Shown here: positions 26,287 through 35,018 of the stretch, piece after piece
Layout of the letters: each line of letters begins with the position of its first letter
Numbering within the stretch: the first letter of the stretch is position 1
Source of the DNA: Rhizobium sp. JAB6
Lineage (GTDB): Bacteria > Pseudomonadota > Alphaproteobacteria > Rhizobiales > Rhizobiaceae
Reading direction: 5' to 3'
Length of the DNA stretch: 64,000 bases
Assembly (NCBI RefSeq): GCF_003024605.1
Contig: NZ_PYJQ01000001.1
Coordinates: 281,001 to 345,000 of the forward strand
Made by a program: the position numbers and the translations under genes
The notes under the pieces: generated by a model
Seen by the model: the letters and a program-made list of their open reading frames with translations, nothing else
Database searches by the model: none
What the model was told of the DNA's origin: nothing

Positions 26287-27372
26287 TCAGCCGCGGGCGA
26301 TGCGGACGATGTGCTGGTCCCAGGCGACGTCGCTGTGCTCGTTCAGGAAATCACCGCCATAGGACGAGACGGCAAAGCCATACCGAGCCGGCGCGATGCC
26401 CGCCGCATCGGCAATGCTCTTCACCTTCAGCACCTTGCCGGTCGTCGCATCGAGCGTCACCGAGGTTCCCTCGATTGGTGAGGTGACGCCAACGAGATTC
26501 TCTGCACGATTGACCGCGATAGCGCCGACATAATTGCCAAGGGCCCGTGTCGTCTCGTCGGGCAGGGTGACGAAACTCAGGTCCTCGCCTCTCGCGAAAT
26601 GGCCGACGAGTGGCGGCAGGTCGTTGCGATGACCCTCATACTGGCAGGCGAACCAGACGCGACCGCTGGCATCGATATCGACATGGCGGGTGGAGACCTG
26701 AGCATATTGGGCCGGCAATGAGTGTTTCTCGATCAGCCGGCCGCTGGCGGCGTCGATCAGCGTCAGCGACGGTTCCATGTGGTCGAGGTTGAGCTTGGTG
26801 CGGCCGAAATCCGGATGGGTCTCGATGCCGCCATTGGCGACGATCAAAAGCCGCCCGTCATCCGAAACCGTCATGTCGTGCGGGCCGACGCCATAGGTCT
26901 CGTATTCGCCGATGCGGGCAAAGCGGTTGCCGGCATCATAGAGCCCGATGATACCGCGATTGTTGTCGAAATCATTCTCGCTGGCATAGAGCAGCCTGCC
27001 ATCGGGGGAAAACGCGCCGTGCCCGTAAAAATGCCGGCCTTCTCTGGCGGAAATGACGATCGGCTCGGCCTTGTTCCAGGGGTCGAAGATCATCGCATAG
27101 GTGCCGGGCCGGCGCGCGAAGGCGACGGTCTTGCCGGTCGCCTTGGAAAAAGCCATGCCGTGGGCGCGGGCAGGCAGCGCCACCTGATCGATGATGCGGC
27201 CCTGCTCGGTCACCGTCGCCACGGCAAAGGAGCCGTCCGCGGCGCGGATGCCGGAGGCGTAGACCGCATCCGCCCGTTCCAGCGCCATCAAGGCACCGGG
27301 CTTCAACGCCGCGAGGAAGGTCAGCCCCGCTGCCTTGACGAAAGCTCTCCGATCGATCAGGTCGCTGCGCAT
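26287..27372 (-). CDS. DUF1513 protein of the imelysin operon, Tat-exported
   Basis: 361 residues from the ATG at 27370-27372; the frame extends upstream only through palindromic repeat DNA. DRRAFVKAAGLTFLAAL is a twin-arginine-like signal. The rest reads as a beta-propeller-like fold with ASGIRAADGSFAVATV, GHGAFSPDGRLLYASEND and GVGPHDMTVSDDGRLLIVANGG. DUF1513 proteins regularly follow imelysin and di-haem genes and are thought to act with them in the periplasm. It is the last gene of the four-gene unit, separated from imelysin 2 by element A. Confidence 0.9.
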   Translation of the reverse strand: MRSDLIDRRAFVKAAGLTFLAALKPGALMALERADAVYASGIRAADGSFAVATVTEQGRIIDQVALPARAHGMAFSKATGKTVAFARRPGTYAMIFDPWNKAEPIVISAREGRHFYGHGAFSPDGRLLYASENDFDNNRGIIGLYDAGNRFARIGEYETYGVGPHDMTVSDDGRLLIVANGGIETHPDFGRTKLNLDHMEPSLTLIDAASGRLIEKHSLPAQYAQVSTRHVDIDASGRVWFACQYEGHRNDLPPLVGHFARGEDLSFVTLPDETTRALGNYVGAIAVNRAENLVGVTSPIEGTSVTLDATTGKVLKVKSIADAAGIAPARYGFAVSSYGGDFLNEHSDVAWDQHIVRIARG

Positions 27373-27385
27373 GCGCCCGGAGCCT

Positions 27386-27488
27386 GATAATTTTAGGTCT
27401 GTTCGACCTAAAATCATCCGCTCTGAAATCGGGGAAGTAGAACATGATGTCGCCCGAAAACCGCGAACACTTTTCGGCATCATGTTCT
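27386..27488. repeat. RIME-like palindromic repeat (element A)
   Basis: Two hairpins. The first (27386-27418) has near-perfect arms around AGGTCTGTTCGACCT. The second (27439-27488) has arms AGAACATGATG and CATCATGTTCT around CCGAAAACCGCGAACACTTT. It shares both hairpins and most bases with element B at 41815. Its outer end, read on the minus strand, starts TAGAACATG, and that TAG is the stop codon of the imelysin 2 gene. It separates this gene from the DUF1513 gene inside the operon. Confidence 0.75.
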
Positions 27489-28698
27489 AATCTCCGTCTG
27501 CGAAGGAGAAACCAGCCGAAAGGCCGATGGCGCCGCCGTACTGGTCGCTGAAGCTGGTGGCGAGATCGCGGCTCACGGAGAGCAGCTTGTCGATCTTGGC
27601 GCGTTCCGCGTCGTTGCTGATCGCCGCCTCAATATCCGCATTGATCGTCGGTGCTGTGGCCGCGAGTTCGTTCAGGAGGCCGTCGATCTTGGTGGCGACA
27701 GCGCGCTTGTCAGCCGGCAGCAGCTTCGCCATGTCGGCTTTTTCCCAGAGCGTCTTCAGCCCCTCGATGTTACCGGCAAACGAGGTCCACGTGTTGGCCG
27801 AACGCCAGTAGATCGCCATCTTCGGCCGCGCCGTTGCCGGATCGCCCTTGTAGAAGGTTTCCAGCCGCTGGTCACGGATATTGGCGGCTCCATGCACGAG
27901 AATTCCGAGTAGCGCCGTCACGGCCTCCTTGTTATCAATGAAATCGTCGCTGCTCTTGCCCGGGGATTTCCAGGATTTCTGCACGCCGTCGGGCGCATCC
28001 CATTCATCGGCGATTTCCTTGGCGGTGTTTTCGATATTGCCGGCGATAGCCGCGCCATAGCGGCAACGGAAGCTCTGCTTGTCCTTGCCGAGGACATCGG
28101 AGCCGCTGCCGAAGAGCACATATTCCAGCGCGGTCATGCTCATCAGCGCCACGCTCTTGCCGGCAACGGCCTCGACGGTCGCGTCGTGTTCGTCGGCCTT
28201 GGCGATCAGCGCCTGCACCTGCTTGAGGCCGACGCCCTTGCGGTCGGGATAGAACAGGATGTGCTCGAAACGGTTCTTTTCGAGGATCGGGCCGGTATCG
28301 ACGATCTCGATGCGCGACCAGCTCTTCACCGTATCGCGGAAGGCCGTCTGGGCGCCGATGAGCGATGCATCGGTGGGATCGGCGCAAAGCGCCTTCATCG
28401 CAACAGTCAGTTTCGAGGCGGAGTCGTGCATGGCGCGGTAGCCGGGACGAATGACATCATCCACCGCCTTTTGCAGCGTCGCCGGCACCGCCGCCTCGTT
28501 CAGTCCGGCGCCATTGGTACCCGCATCCTCGGCACGGGCAGGCAGAGCCGCAACGGTAAGCAGCAGGCTGGCGGCCAGAGCAATTCCAGCAAAAGTGCGC
28601 AGCGGTTTTGCGTCTGGAATTGCGTGAAAACAATGGGACGGAGCATTTGCGTGACTCCGTTTAGAGCGGAAATGCTCCGGGCGTTTCCAGTGGCGCAT
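27487..28698 (-). CDS. Imelysin family protein (second copy)
   Basis: 403 residues. The mature part is a helical imelysin domain with SWSRIEIVDTGPI, NRFEHILFYPDRKG and MTALEYVLFGSGSD, the variant of the GxHxxE region seen in the second imelysin of these operons. The start ATG overlaps the stop of the di-haem gene by one base (TGATG). Residues about 8-40 are translated from palindromic repeat element C, including the beginning of the signal-peptide core (RTFAGIALAASLLLTVAALPARA). The stop codon is supplied by element A. Imelysin proteins are periplasmic or membrane-bound and linked to iron uptake. Confidence 0.9.
   Translation of the reverse strand: MRHWKRPEHFRSKRSHANAPSHCFHAIPDAKPLRTFAGIALAASLLLTVAALPARAEDAGTNGAGLNEAAVPATLQKAVDDVIRPGYRAMHDSASKLTVAMKALCADPTDASLIGAQTAFRDTVKSWSRIEIVDTGPILEKNRFEHILFYPDRKGVGLKQVQALIAKADEHDATVEAVAGKSVALMSMTALEYVLFGSGSDVLGKDKQSFRCRYGAAIAGNIENTAKEIADEWDAPDGVQKSWKSPGKSSDDFIDNKEAVTALLGILVHGAANIRDQRLETFYKGDPATARPKMAIYWRSANTWTSFAGNIEGLKTLWEKADMAKLLPADKRAVATKIDGLLNELAATAPTINADIEAAISNDAERAKIDKLLSVSRDLATSFSDQYGGAIGLSAGFSFADGD
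28581..28678. repeat. RIME-like palindromic repeat inside a coding region (element C)
   Basis: Two hairpins: CAATTCCAG/CTGGAATTG (28581-28622) around a CAAAAGTGCGCAGCGGTTTT loop, and GGAGCATTT/AAATGCTCC (28640-28678). Both fit the abundant two-hairpin repeat of Rhizobium genomes. It lies wholly within the 5' coding part of imelysin 2 and keeps the frame open. Confidence 0.75.
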
Positions 28699-30257
28699 CA
28701 GAGGGACTCCAGAAAGTTGACGAGGGCTTGCCGATCGTCCTTCGAAAGACCGGCGAATGCGTTGCGGGCTTTTTCCGCCTCTCCTCCATGCCAGAGGATG
28801 GCTTCGGTCAATGTGCGGGCGCGGCCGTCATGCAGATAGGTCTGCCGGCCGCTCACCGTCTGCGTCAGGCCTATACCCCAGAGCGGCGGCGTGCGCCAAT
28901 CGCGGCCGGATGCCACGCCCACCTGCTGCCCATCGGAAAGGCCGTCGCCCATATCGTGCAGCAGGAAGTCTGAATAGGGCCATATCAGCTGGAAAGCCTG
29001 CGGCGAATCCTCGCCGTCGCTGCCCTTGAGGCCGTCGCGGGTGACGAATTTCGGCGTGTGGCAGGCGGCGCATCCGGAGCGGTAGAACATCTCCTTGCCG
29101 TGCAGCACATCGGAAGAGCCTGTCTCGCGTCGGGCCGGCACCGCGAGATTTTCTGAATAGAAGGCGACGAGGGGCAGCACCGGGTCCGGTGCTTCCGTGT
29201 CACCCAGGCGCTTCTGCACGCCGGTCGGCATGCTCAGGCAACGCGCTTCCTTGGGCGTGCAATCGCCACGGGGATTGGGCCGGTCCGGCGTTGAAATGCC
29301 GATATCGGCGGAAAAGGCGTCGGCCACCTGGTCGCGCACCGTGGCATTCTGGGCCTTCCAGCCGAAGCGCCCGAGCGCGAGCTGGCCGGTGCGGTGATCG
29401 CGAACGATGGCGGGGCGCCCGCGGATGCCGGTGCCCTTCGTGTCGTCCGGGTCGGCATTGGCGAGAATATCCGCATCCGGGATGGCCTCGATCAGGCCGA
29501 GGCCGATCATCGGCGGTGCGATGCGCGGCGAAATGGTGGTGCTTGCATCCATCGGCCCGTAGGCGAGATCGCTGGCGCCGTAATGCGGTTTGCGCAGGGT
29601 TACGGTTTCCCCGCCGGCAAGCGTCACCGTCTCCTCGCTATAGCTGAGGGTCAGCTTGCCTTCGGCGGCGAGGCCGGGAACGGCAAGATCCTGCAGCTGT
29701 ACTCCATACGTCGGATCCGGGAAATTGAGCGCGCGAAAATCCTTGACGGCCTGCTCCTCCTCCGCTGTTACGGCGGGCCGTGCAAGGCGCAAGACCATAG
29801 AGGTCGCGGCAGCTCCTGCCTCCTCAGGCGGATGGCCGCGCCCGTCCCGGATATGGCAGCTCTGGCAGGAGCGGGCGTTGAACAGCGGCCCCAGCCCATC
29901 GGAGGCCTGCGTGGAGGAGGGAGCGGAAACCCAGAGCTTGCGGAAGAGCGCGTTGCCGAGATGGAAATCCTGGCCCTGTTGCTGGTTCAACGTAGCAGAA
30001 GGCTGCGAGAAGATATCGCGCGTGACTTTGTCGATTGCGGTTAGTGCTCCGCCCTGCATCGCCTCATAGGGCTCGGCCTTGAGAAAATTGCTGGTGGCGC
30101 GGGTCACGTCGCGCACGCGCTTCAATTCCTCAGCGGAAAGATCGCTGCGCGTGGTCGGAAAAGCGAGAATATCGGCGGCTGCCAACGTGATGGAAAAAAC
30201 CAAAAAACCCGCAGCGAGGGCGGGCAAAAGGGCGCGATTGGCCGGTAGAGCTGTCAT
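28698..30257 (-). CDS. Di-haem oxidoreductase (DUF1111/thiol oxidoreductase-like)
   Basis: 519 residues from the ATG at 30255-30257; a GTG at 30291-30293 would add 12 residues. A signal peptide (LLPALAAGFLVFSITLAAA) leads to two c-type haem motifs, CQSCH (about residues 131-135) and CAACH (about 400), each with a later Met-rich stretch. This is the CxxCH di-haem family that always travels with imelysin genes. It probably passes electrons in the periplasm, perhaps reducing or oxidising iron for uptake. It is nine bases or less from the upstream imelysin frame and coupled to imelysin 2 downstream. Confidence 0.92.
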   Translation of the reverse strand: MTALPANRALLPALAAGFLVFSITLAAADILAFPTTRSDLSAEELKRVRDVTRATSNFLKAEPYEAMQGGALTAIDKVTRDIFSQPSATLNQQQGQDFHLGNALFRKLWVSAPSSTQASDGLGPLFNARSCQSCHIRDGRGHPPEEAGAAATSMVLRLARPAVTAEEEQAVKDFRALNFPDPTYGVQLQDLAVPGLAAEGKLTLSYSEETVTLAGGETVTLRKPHYGASDLAYGPMDASTTISPRIAPPMIGLGLIEAIPDADILANADPDDTKGTGIRGRPAIVRDHRTGQLALGRFGWKAQNATVRDQVADAFSADIGISTPDRPNPRGDCTPKEARCLSMPTGVQKRLGDTEAPDPVLPLVAFYSENLAVPARRETGSSDVLHGKEMFYRSGCAACHTPKFVTRDGLKGSDGEDSPQAFQLIWPYSDFLLHDMGDGLSDGQQVGVASGRDWRTPPLWGIGLTQTVSGRQTYLHDGRARTLTEAILWHGGEAEKARNAFAGLSKDDRQALVNFLESL

Positions 30258-30302
30258 GGGTATCGGGGTGGCGGCACCTGATCGCGCCGCCACCTTCCCT
30301 CG

Positions 30303-31592
30303 TTACTTCTTCTTGAAGACGGAGTTCGGATTGTCCAGGCTGTCCGAACCTTCGAGCTTGATCGAGCCGAGATCGAGAGCGGCGATGACGCGCTGGATGC
30401 TCTTCGTCTGGTCGAGCAGGCCATCGATCGCCTTCTGAACCGTCGCGTTGCCTTCCTTGTTGCCCTCGCCGATCATCTGGTCGTATTTTTCGACCGTTTC
30501 GCCGCGATGCACCAGAGCCTTCATGGCGGCAAGCGTCGTGTCGAGCTTGCCTTCCATTTCCTTGTCGAGCGCCGGATCCTTGGCCTTGACGAGATCATGC
30601 AGCGACGGGCCCTTCAGCTTGGTGCCGTCGACGCGGGCATAGTTGCCGTTATAGGCCGAGGCGATGCCGATGGCGTCGCCATTATGCTCGTTATAGGTAT
30701 TGTCGGAGAAGCAATCCTGCTCTTCTTCCGGATCGTGCAGCAGCAATCCGAGCTTCATGCGCTCGCCGGCAAGCTCGCCGTAGGAGAGCGAGCCCATGCC
30801 GGTCAGAATGGTAGTGAGGCCGGCCTTGGGATCAGCTTCGACATGCTTGGTGGCCTCGCCATCGGGCGCCCACTTATCCGTCATCTCCTGCAGGTCCGAA
30901 ACCAGGAGCTTCGAGGCGGATTTCAGATATTCGGCCCGGCGATCGCAATTGCCGTGCGTGCAATTCTTCAGATCGTAATCGGTCGCCGGACGTTCGCCGG
31001 CGCCGGCACCCGTGCCATGCAGGTCCTGGCCCCACAGCAGGAATTCGATGGCGTGGTAGCCGGTTGCGACGTTCGCCTCGACACCGCCGGCCTGATGCAG
31101 CGTGCCTGACAGGAATTCCGGCGTCAGATGCGAGGCATCGACATCCTTGCCGTTGATCTTGATCGTCTTGTTGGCGATGACATTGGCGACATAAAGCGCA
31201 TTCTCATCGCTTTCCGTGCCATAGGAGGCGTCGACATAATCGATCAGGCCTTCGTCCAGCGGCCAGGAATTGACCTTGCCTTCCCAGTCGTCGACGATCG
31301 GGTTGCCGAAGCGATAGACTTCCGTCTGCGCATAGGGAACGCGAGCTTTGATCCAGGCCGAGCGTGCCGCCTTCAGCGTCTTGTCGCTGGGGTTGGCAAG
31401 CAGGGCGTCGATCGCCTTGTCGAGCGCCTGCGCCGTCGTCAACGCGTCCTGATATTTGGCATGAGCCAGTTCCGTGTAATGCTTGAGAACGGCGGACGGC
31501 TCCGGAGTGGCGGCAAAAGCGGGCAGGCCGGATGCGGCTGTCGCGGTGATGGCCGCCGCAAGGACGGCGCCAAAATGGATCTTCAGTTTCAT
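30303..31592 (-). CDS. Imelysin family protein (first copy, IrpA-like)
   Basis: 429 residues from the ATG at 31590-31592, preceded by AGGAGAGG; longer frames run into promoter DNA. After a Sec signal peptide (VLAAAITATAASGLPAFAA) the imelysin domain holds the GxHxxE motif in TGYHAIEFLLWGQD (His180, Glu183), the proposed metal site. Length and motif match the insulin-cleaving membrane protease/IrpA group, which is iron-regulated in other bacteria. It is the first gene of the unit imelysin, di-haem protein, imelysin, DUF1513. Confidence 0.93.
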   Translation of the reverse strand: MKLKIHFGAVLAAAITATAASGLPAFAATPEPSAVLKHYTELAHAKYQDALTTAQALDKAIDALLANPSDKTLKAARSAWIKARVPYAQTEVYRFGNPIVDDWEGKVNSWPLDEGLIDYVDASYGTESDENALYVANVIANKTIKINGKDVDASHLTPEFLSGTLHQAGGVEANVATGYHAIEFLLWGQDLHGTGAGAGERPATDYDLKNCTHGNCDRRAEYLKSASKLLVSDLQEMTDKWAPDGEATKHVEADPKAGLTTILTGMGSLSYGELAGERMKLGLLLHDPEEEQDCFSDNTYNEHNGDAIGIASAYNGNYARVDGTKLKGPSLHDLVKAKDPALDKEMEGKLDTTLAAMKALVHRGETVEKYDQMIGEGNKEGNATVQKAIDGLLDQTKSIQRVIAALDLGSIKLEGSDSLDNPNSVFKKK

Positions 31593-31664
31593 GTTCCTCT
31601 CCTGTGACGGCGGGGGCACCGCCAAAAACTTGGCAATTTGTCTCATGTATGAAAAACAAACTTG

Positions 31665-31695
31665 TGTCAAACGCTCTAGTTTAGAACGATTTAAG
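31665..31695 (-). promoter_or_regulatory. Probable promoter of the imelysin operon with an iron-control-like half site
   Basis: Read on the minus strand, TTGACA (31670-31665) is a perfect -35 with TACATG 15 bases on as a weak -10. Directly upstream lies TTCTAAA (31686-31680), one perfect half of the rhizobial iron-control element TTTAGAA-N3-TTCTAAA bound by Irr; the other half is poorly kept. Regulation by Irr is an inference. Confidence 0.4.
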
Positions 31696-31884
31696 GGAAG
31701 GGCCTGGGAATCCGTGGCGCAAGCGATCTGGATTCGCTTGTAAATGCGCAGATATAGGCCGCTTGGCATGGCGTCGGCAGGGGCGAAAGCACGTAGCGAT
31801 GCGCGATCGGCAGACCATACCCCGGCTCGATCGCGGCCGGATTGCATCGATCACTTGCAGAGCGATAATTTCGGTAAATTCAGC

Positions 31885-33174
31885 TCACATCTTCCGCTGC
31901 AGACGGCTGAAGAAGAAGCCGTCGGTATCGGTGGAGGCAGGGGTCAGTGTAATGGTCTTGCCGTCGGAGGAGCGTGGCTTCGGAGCCTCCTTGCCGAACA
32001 GCTTTTCCCAGGAGCTCAGGGTCTCCACCACTTCGAAGGCCGGGTTCTGGGTGGCGAAGCGGTTTACCTGCGCTTCATTCTCCTCCGGCAGCACCGAACA
32101 GGTGACGTAAAACAGCGATCCGCCTGGACGGACGAATTCGCCGGCTTGCGCCAAGGCTTCCTGCTGCTGGCTGGTGCGCTCGTCGAGGTTCTTCTGTGTC
32201 AGCCGCCATTTGGTATCGGGACGGCGCCGCCATGTGCCGGTCCCGGTGCAGGGAGCGTCGACCAGCACCTTGTCGAACTTGCCCCGCAGCTGGAGCAGGC
32301 CGTTGCGCTCGTCGTGAACCTGGACATTGCGGGTGCCGGCCCGCTTCAGGCGCTCGATGATCGGCGCCAGCCGACGCCGGTCGCTGTCATAGGCATGCAC
32401 CTGGCCCTTGTTATGCATCGCGGCCGACATGGCGAGCGTCTTACCGCCGCCGCCGGCGCAATAATCGAGCACCTGATCGCCTTCATCAGGCAGGACCAGA
32501 TCCGCCACGATCTGTGAGCCTTCGTCCTGCACCTCGAACCAGCCCTTCTGGAACGAAAGTTCGGCCGTGACGTTTGGAAGGCGGGACGCGCCTTCGCCGG
32601 CGGGAATGCGGATGCCGAAACGAGCGAGGTTCGACGGCTGCCCGCCGGCGCGTTCCAGCGCTTTCACGACCTTGGCGCGGTCGGCCTTCAGCGCATTGGC
32701 GCGGAGATCGAGCGTCGGGCGTTCCGAAAGGGCCTTTGCTTCCGAGAGCCAGCCGTCGCCGAAGGCTTGGCGGAAGGAGGGCTCGATCCATTCGGGAATA
32801 TCGCCCTGGATATGGAGGGGAGCGTCTTCGAGTTTGCGGGCTGCAAAGGCAGCCAATGTTTCGGCGCTCGGGGCTTCGGGCGCGAATTTATCGCCGTCGA
32901 GCTCGGCAGCCAGCGCTTCCGGCGTCAGGCCCCATTGGCGGAAGAGCACGGCATGGGCAAGCGCGGACGCACTGTCGTCTTCCATCAGCCAGGCATGCGA
33001 AAGCCGCATGCGCAGGGCGTCGTAGACGATGTTGCCGATCGCGGCCCTGTCGCCGGACCCGGCGAAGCGATGGGCAAGGCCCCAATCCTTCAGGGCATCG
33101 GCCACCGGTCGCTTGCGCGCTTCGATATCGGCAAGAACTTCGATGGCCCCCTGCAATCGGCCGCCCAAACGCAT
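31885..33174 (-). CDS. RsmB/NOP family rRNA (cytosine-5) methyltransferase
   Basis: 429 residues from the ATG at 33172-33174, preceded by AGGAGAG. The N-terminal NusB-like helical domain is followed by the SAM-binding domain with VLDYCAGGGGKTLAMSA, KVLVDAPCTGTGTWRRRPDTKW (PCT motif) and FYVTCSVLPEENEAQV (catalytic TC motif). This is the NOL1/NOP2/Sun pattern of enzymes that methylate C5 of cytidine in rRNA. RsmB is the likeliest match, though alphaproteobacteria carry more than one member. Confidence 0.92.
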   Translation of the reverse strand: MRLGGRLQGAIEVLADIEARKRPVADALKDWGLAHRFAGSGDRAAIGNIVYDALRMRLSHAWLMEDDSASALAHAVLFRQWGLTPEALAAELDGDKFAPEAPSAETLAAFAARKLEDAPLHIQGDIPEWIEPSFRQAFGDGWLSEAKALSERPTLDLRANALKADRAKVVKALERAGGQPSNLARFGIRIPAGEGASRLPNVTAELSFQKGWFEVQDEGSQIVADLVLPDEGDQVLDYCAGGGGKTLAMSAAMHNKGQVHAYDSDRRRLAPIIERLKRAGTRNVQVHDERNGLLQLRGKFDKVLVDAPCTGTGTWRRRPDTKWRLTQKNLDERTSQQQEALAQAGEFVRPGGSLFYVTCSVLPEENEAQVNRFATQNPAFEVVETLSSWEKLFGKEAPKPRSSDGKTITLTPASTDTDGFFFSRLQRKM

Positions 33175-33380
33175 GCACACTCTCCTGCTCGCGCATGTCC
33201 CGGAACCCATTCGGGCTCATCTTGGGACTCTGCGCCTACCAAAACCGCTGACGCCTCGCCAATCCGCGCAAGCAATGCCCATGGCGGCGGATTTTGAGAC
33301 GTCTCAATCGCGTGGTAGCCGCGATTGGCCGAGAGAGCAAGCGTCATGCCGATTTGCCTGACGGTTCCGGCTTGCGGCGA

Positions 33381-33749
33381 TTACTTCGAGGCGACGACCT
33401 CGTAACAGACCTTGGCCGTACCCGAAGCGACCATGCCGATGTTCTGTGCGGCAGCGCGGGAGAGGTCGAGAACACGTCCGCGAATGAAGGGTCCCCGGTC
33501 ATTGATGCGGACGACGACGCTGCGGCCATTGTGCTTGTTGGTGACCCGCAGGCGTGTGCCGAAAGCAAGCGAGCGGTGTGCTGCAGTAAGATTTCTGGAA
33601 CTCATGCGTTCCCCGGAAGCAGTCTTGGAGCTCCCCCCGTACCATGAAGCGCCTCCGCAGCCAGCGGATGCAAATGCCGGTGTAGAAACGACAGCAATGG
33701 AGGCGGATATAGTTGCGGCGATTGCCAAAGAACGTGCGATTTTCTTCAA
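33381..33749 (-). CDS. RlpA-like septal ring protein, double-psi beta barrel
   Basis: 122 residues. A Sec signal peptide ([18 protein letters not shown]) precedes [17 protein letters not shown] and [11 protein letters not shown], then [29 protein letters not shown], all diagnostic of the RlpA double-psi beta-barrel lytic transglycosylase domain. No SPOR domain is present, so this is a short exported form. It probably cleaves or binds peptidoglycan in the periplasm. Confidence 0.9.
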   Translation of the reverse strand: MKKIARSLAIAATISASIAVVSTPAFASAGCGGASWYGGSSKTASGERMSSRNLTAAHRSLAFGTRLRVTNKHNGRSVVVRINDRGPFIRGRVLDLSRAAAQNIGMVASGTAKVCYEVVASK

Positions 33750-34145
33750 ACCGATTTTTCCCTCAAGCTATTGAACTTGCGCCCTGGGTAGGCGGCGGGC
33801 TTAAATCAGGCTAAAAATGGCGAAAAAGTGCCGTTATGGATCACGGAATATTACAGAATGTAACAATTGTGATTGCGAGCGAATACTGTGGCTATTCACC
33901 AAATTTGCTTGATTGCAGAAAAAACCCAATAAAATCAGCTAAAAATGGAACGAATTTTCTCGTGAGCGCCGACCAACCTCAGGCCTCACGAAAATCGGAA
34001 AAATAATTTTCCGGCTTTGCCATAATCGCTGCCGCATTTGTGCAATTTTAGAGGTCGTTAACCATAAATGCGGAGCAAATTGAACTAGAGCGGCCGGCTA
34101 AGTAGGAATTTTCATGCGATCCCACGTGTTTGGGCAAGTGGGTTC
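33750..34145. other. AT-rich intergenic region, no gene recognised
   Basis: Nearly 400 bases much richer in A and T than their surroundings, upstream of the RlpA-like gene. It holds the hairpin CGGAAAA-N3-TTTTCCG (33996-34013) and two copies of GCTAAAAATGG (33809 and 33939). It probably carries the rlpA promoter; no open frame or known RNA was seen. Confidence 0.5.
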
Positions 34146-35018
34146 TCAGCCGCGCCACGCTCCGGAGGACCATAATTCGGCGAGCGACATGCGATACTCA
34201 GGGTAGCGGAATCGAAAGCCGAGCGCGCGCAATTTCGCGTTCGAAACGCGTTTGTTCTCACCATAGAAGGAGCGCGCCATCGGCGTCAGCTCAGCGGTTT
34301 CGAAGGGCTGTTCCGGTGGCGGTTCGACGCCCATCAGGCGGGCGGCCTCGGCAATGACATCCTGTGGCGGAGCGGGTTCGTCATCGGTGACATTATATAT
34401 GCCGCCGAGCTTGCGCTCCGACAGGAAGTGGGCGCAGGCGCCGATATCCTCGACGCGGATGCGGTTGAACACCTGGTTCGCCTTGATGAGCCGCCGTGCG
34501 GTTCCCTTTTCCAGATTGCAGAAGGCGTTTCGGCCCGGGCCGTAGATGCCGGAAAGCCGGAGCACGGCGACGGGAAGACCGAGCCGGATGCCGACCCGCA
34601 GCCAGCCGTCTTCTGCTTCGACCCGCTCGACGGAGCGGTCCGCAACCGGATGCAGTGGGGTTTGCTCGCTGACCCAGGCGCCCTTGCGGTCGCCATAGAC
34701 GCCGACGGTCGAGAGGTAGCACACCCATTCCAGCTTCGGCATCAGCGCCTTGAGATTGAGCTGTGCCAGCCGCAGCAGCGGATCGCCTGATTTGCCAGGC
34801 GCGATCGATTGCACCAGATGCGTCGCCGTTTGCATCGCTTCGGCGAGAGCCGGGTCGATCGCTTCACCGTCGAAGACGAAGGCTTCGATGCCTTCCTTCG
34901 TCAATAATGCCGCCTTGTCGGCGGAGCGGGTCGTGCCAGTGATCCGGATCCCGGAGCCCGCGAAAGCCTTGGCGATGGCCGTTCCGGAATAGCCGCAGCC
35001 GAAAATCATCACATGCAT
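34146..35018 (-). CDS. SDR family NAD(P)-binding epimerase-like protein
   Basis: 290 residues from the ATG at 35016-35018, whose A is the last base of the queG stop (TGATG), so translation is coupled. IFGCGYSGTAIAKAFAGSG is the Rossmann glycine motif, VCYLSTVGVYGDRKGAWVSE holds the Ser/Thr and Tyr region, and LRLSGIYGPGRNAF is the extended-SDR signature. The usual YxxxK is not obvious, as in other atypical extended SDRs. The substrate is unknown; genomic coupling with queG is common in rhizobia. Confidence 0.87.
   Translation of the reverse strand: MHVMIFGCGYSGTAIAKAFAGSGIRITGTTRSADKAALLTKEGIEAFVFDGEAIDPALAEAMQTATHLVQSIAPGKSGDPLLRLAQLNLKALMPKLEWVCYLSTVGVYGDRKGAWVSEQTPLHPVADRSVERVEAEDGWLRVGIRLGLPVAVLRLSGIYGPGRNAFCNLEKGTARRLIKANQVFNRIRVEDIGACAHFLSERKLGGIYNVTDDEPAPPQDVIAEAARLMGVEPPPEQPFETAELTPMARSFYGENKRVSNAKLRALGFRFRYPEYRMSLAELWSSGAWRG

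Noticed and set aside
33937..34014. Possible small RNA in the AT-rich gap near rlpA
   Set aside because: A hairpin is present but no promoter-terminator pair could be made out.
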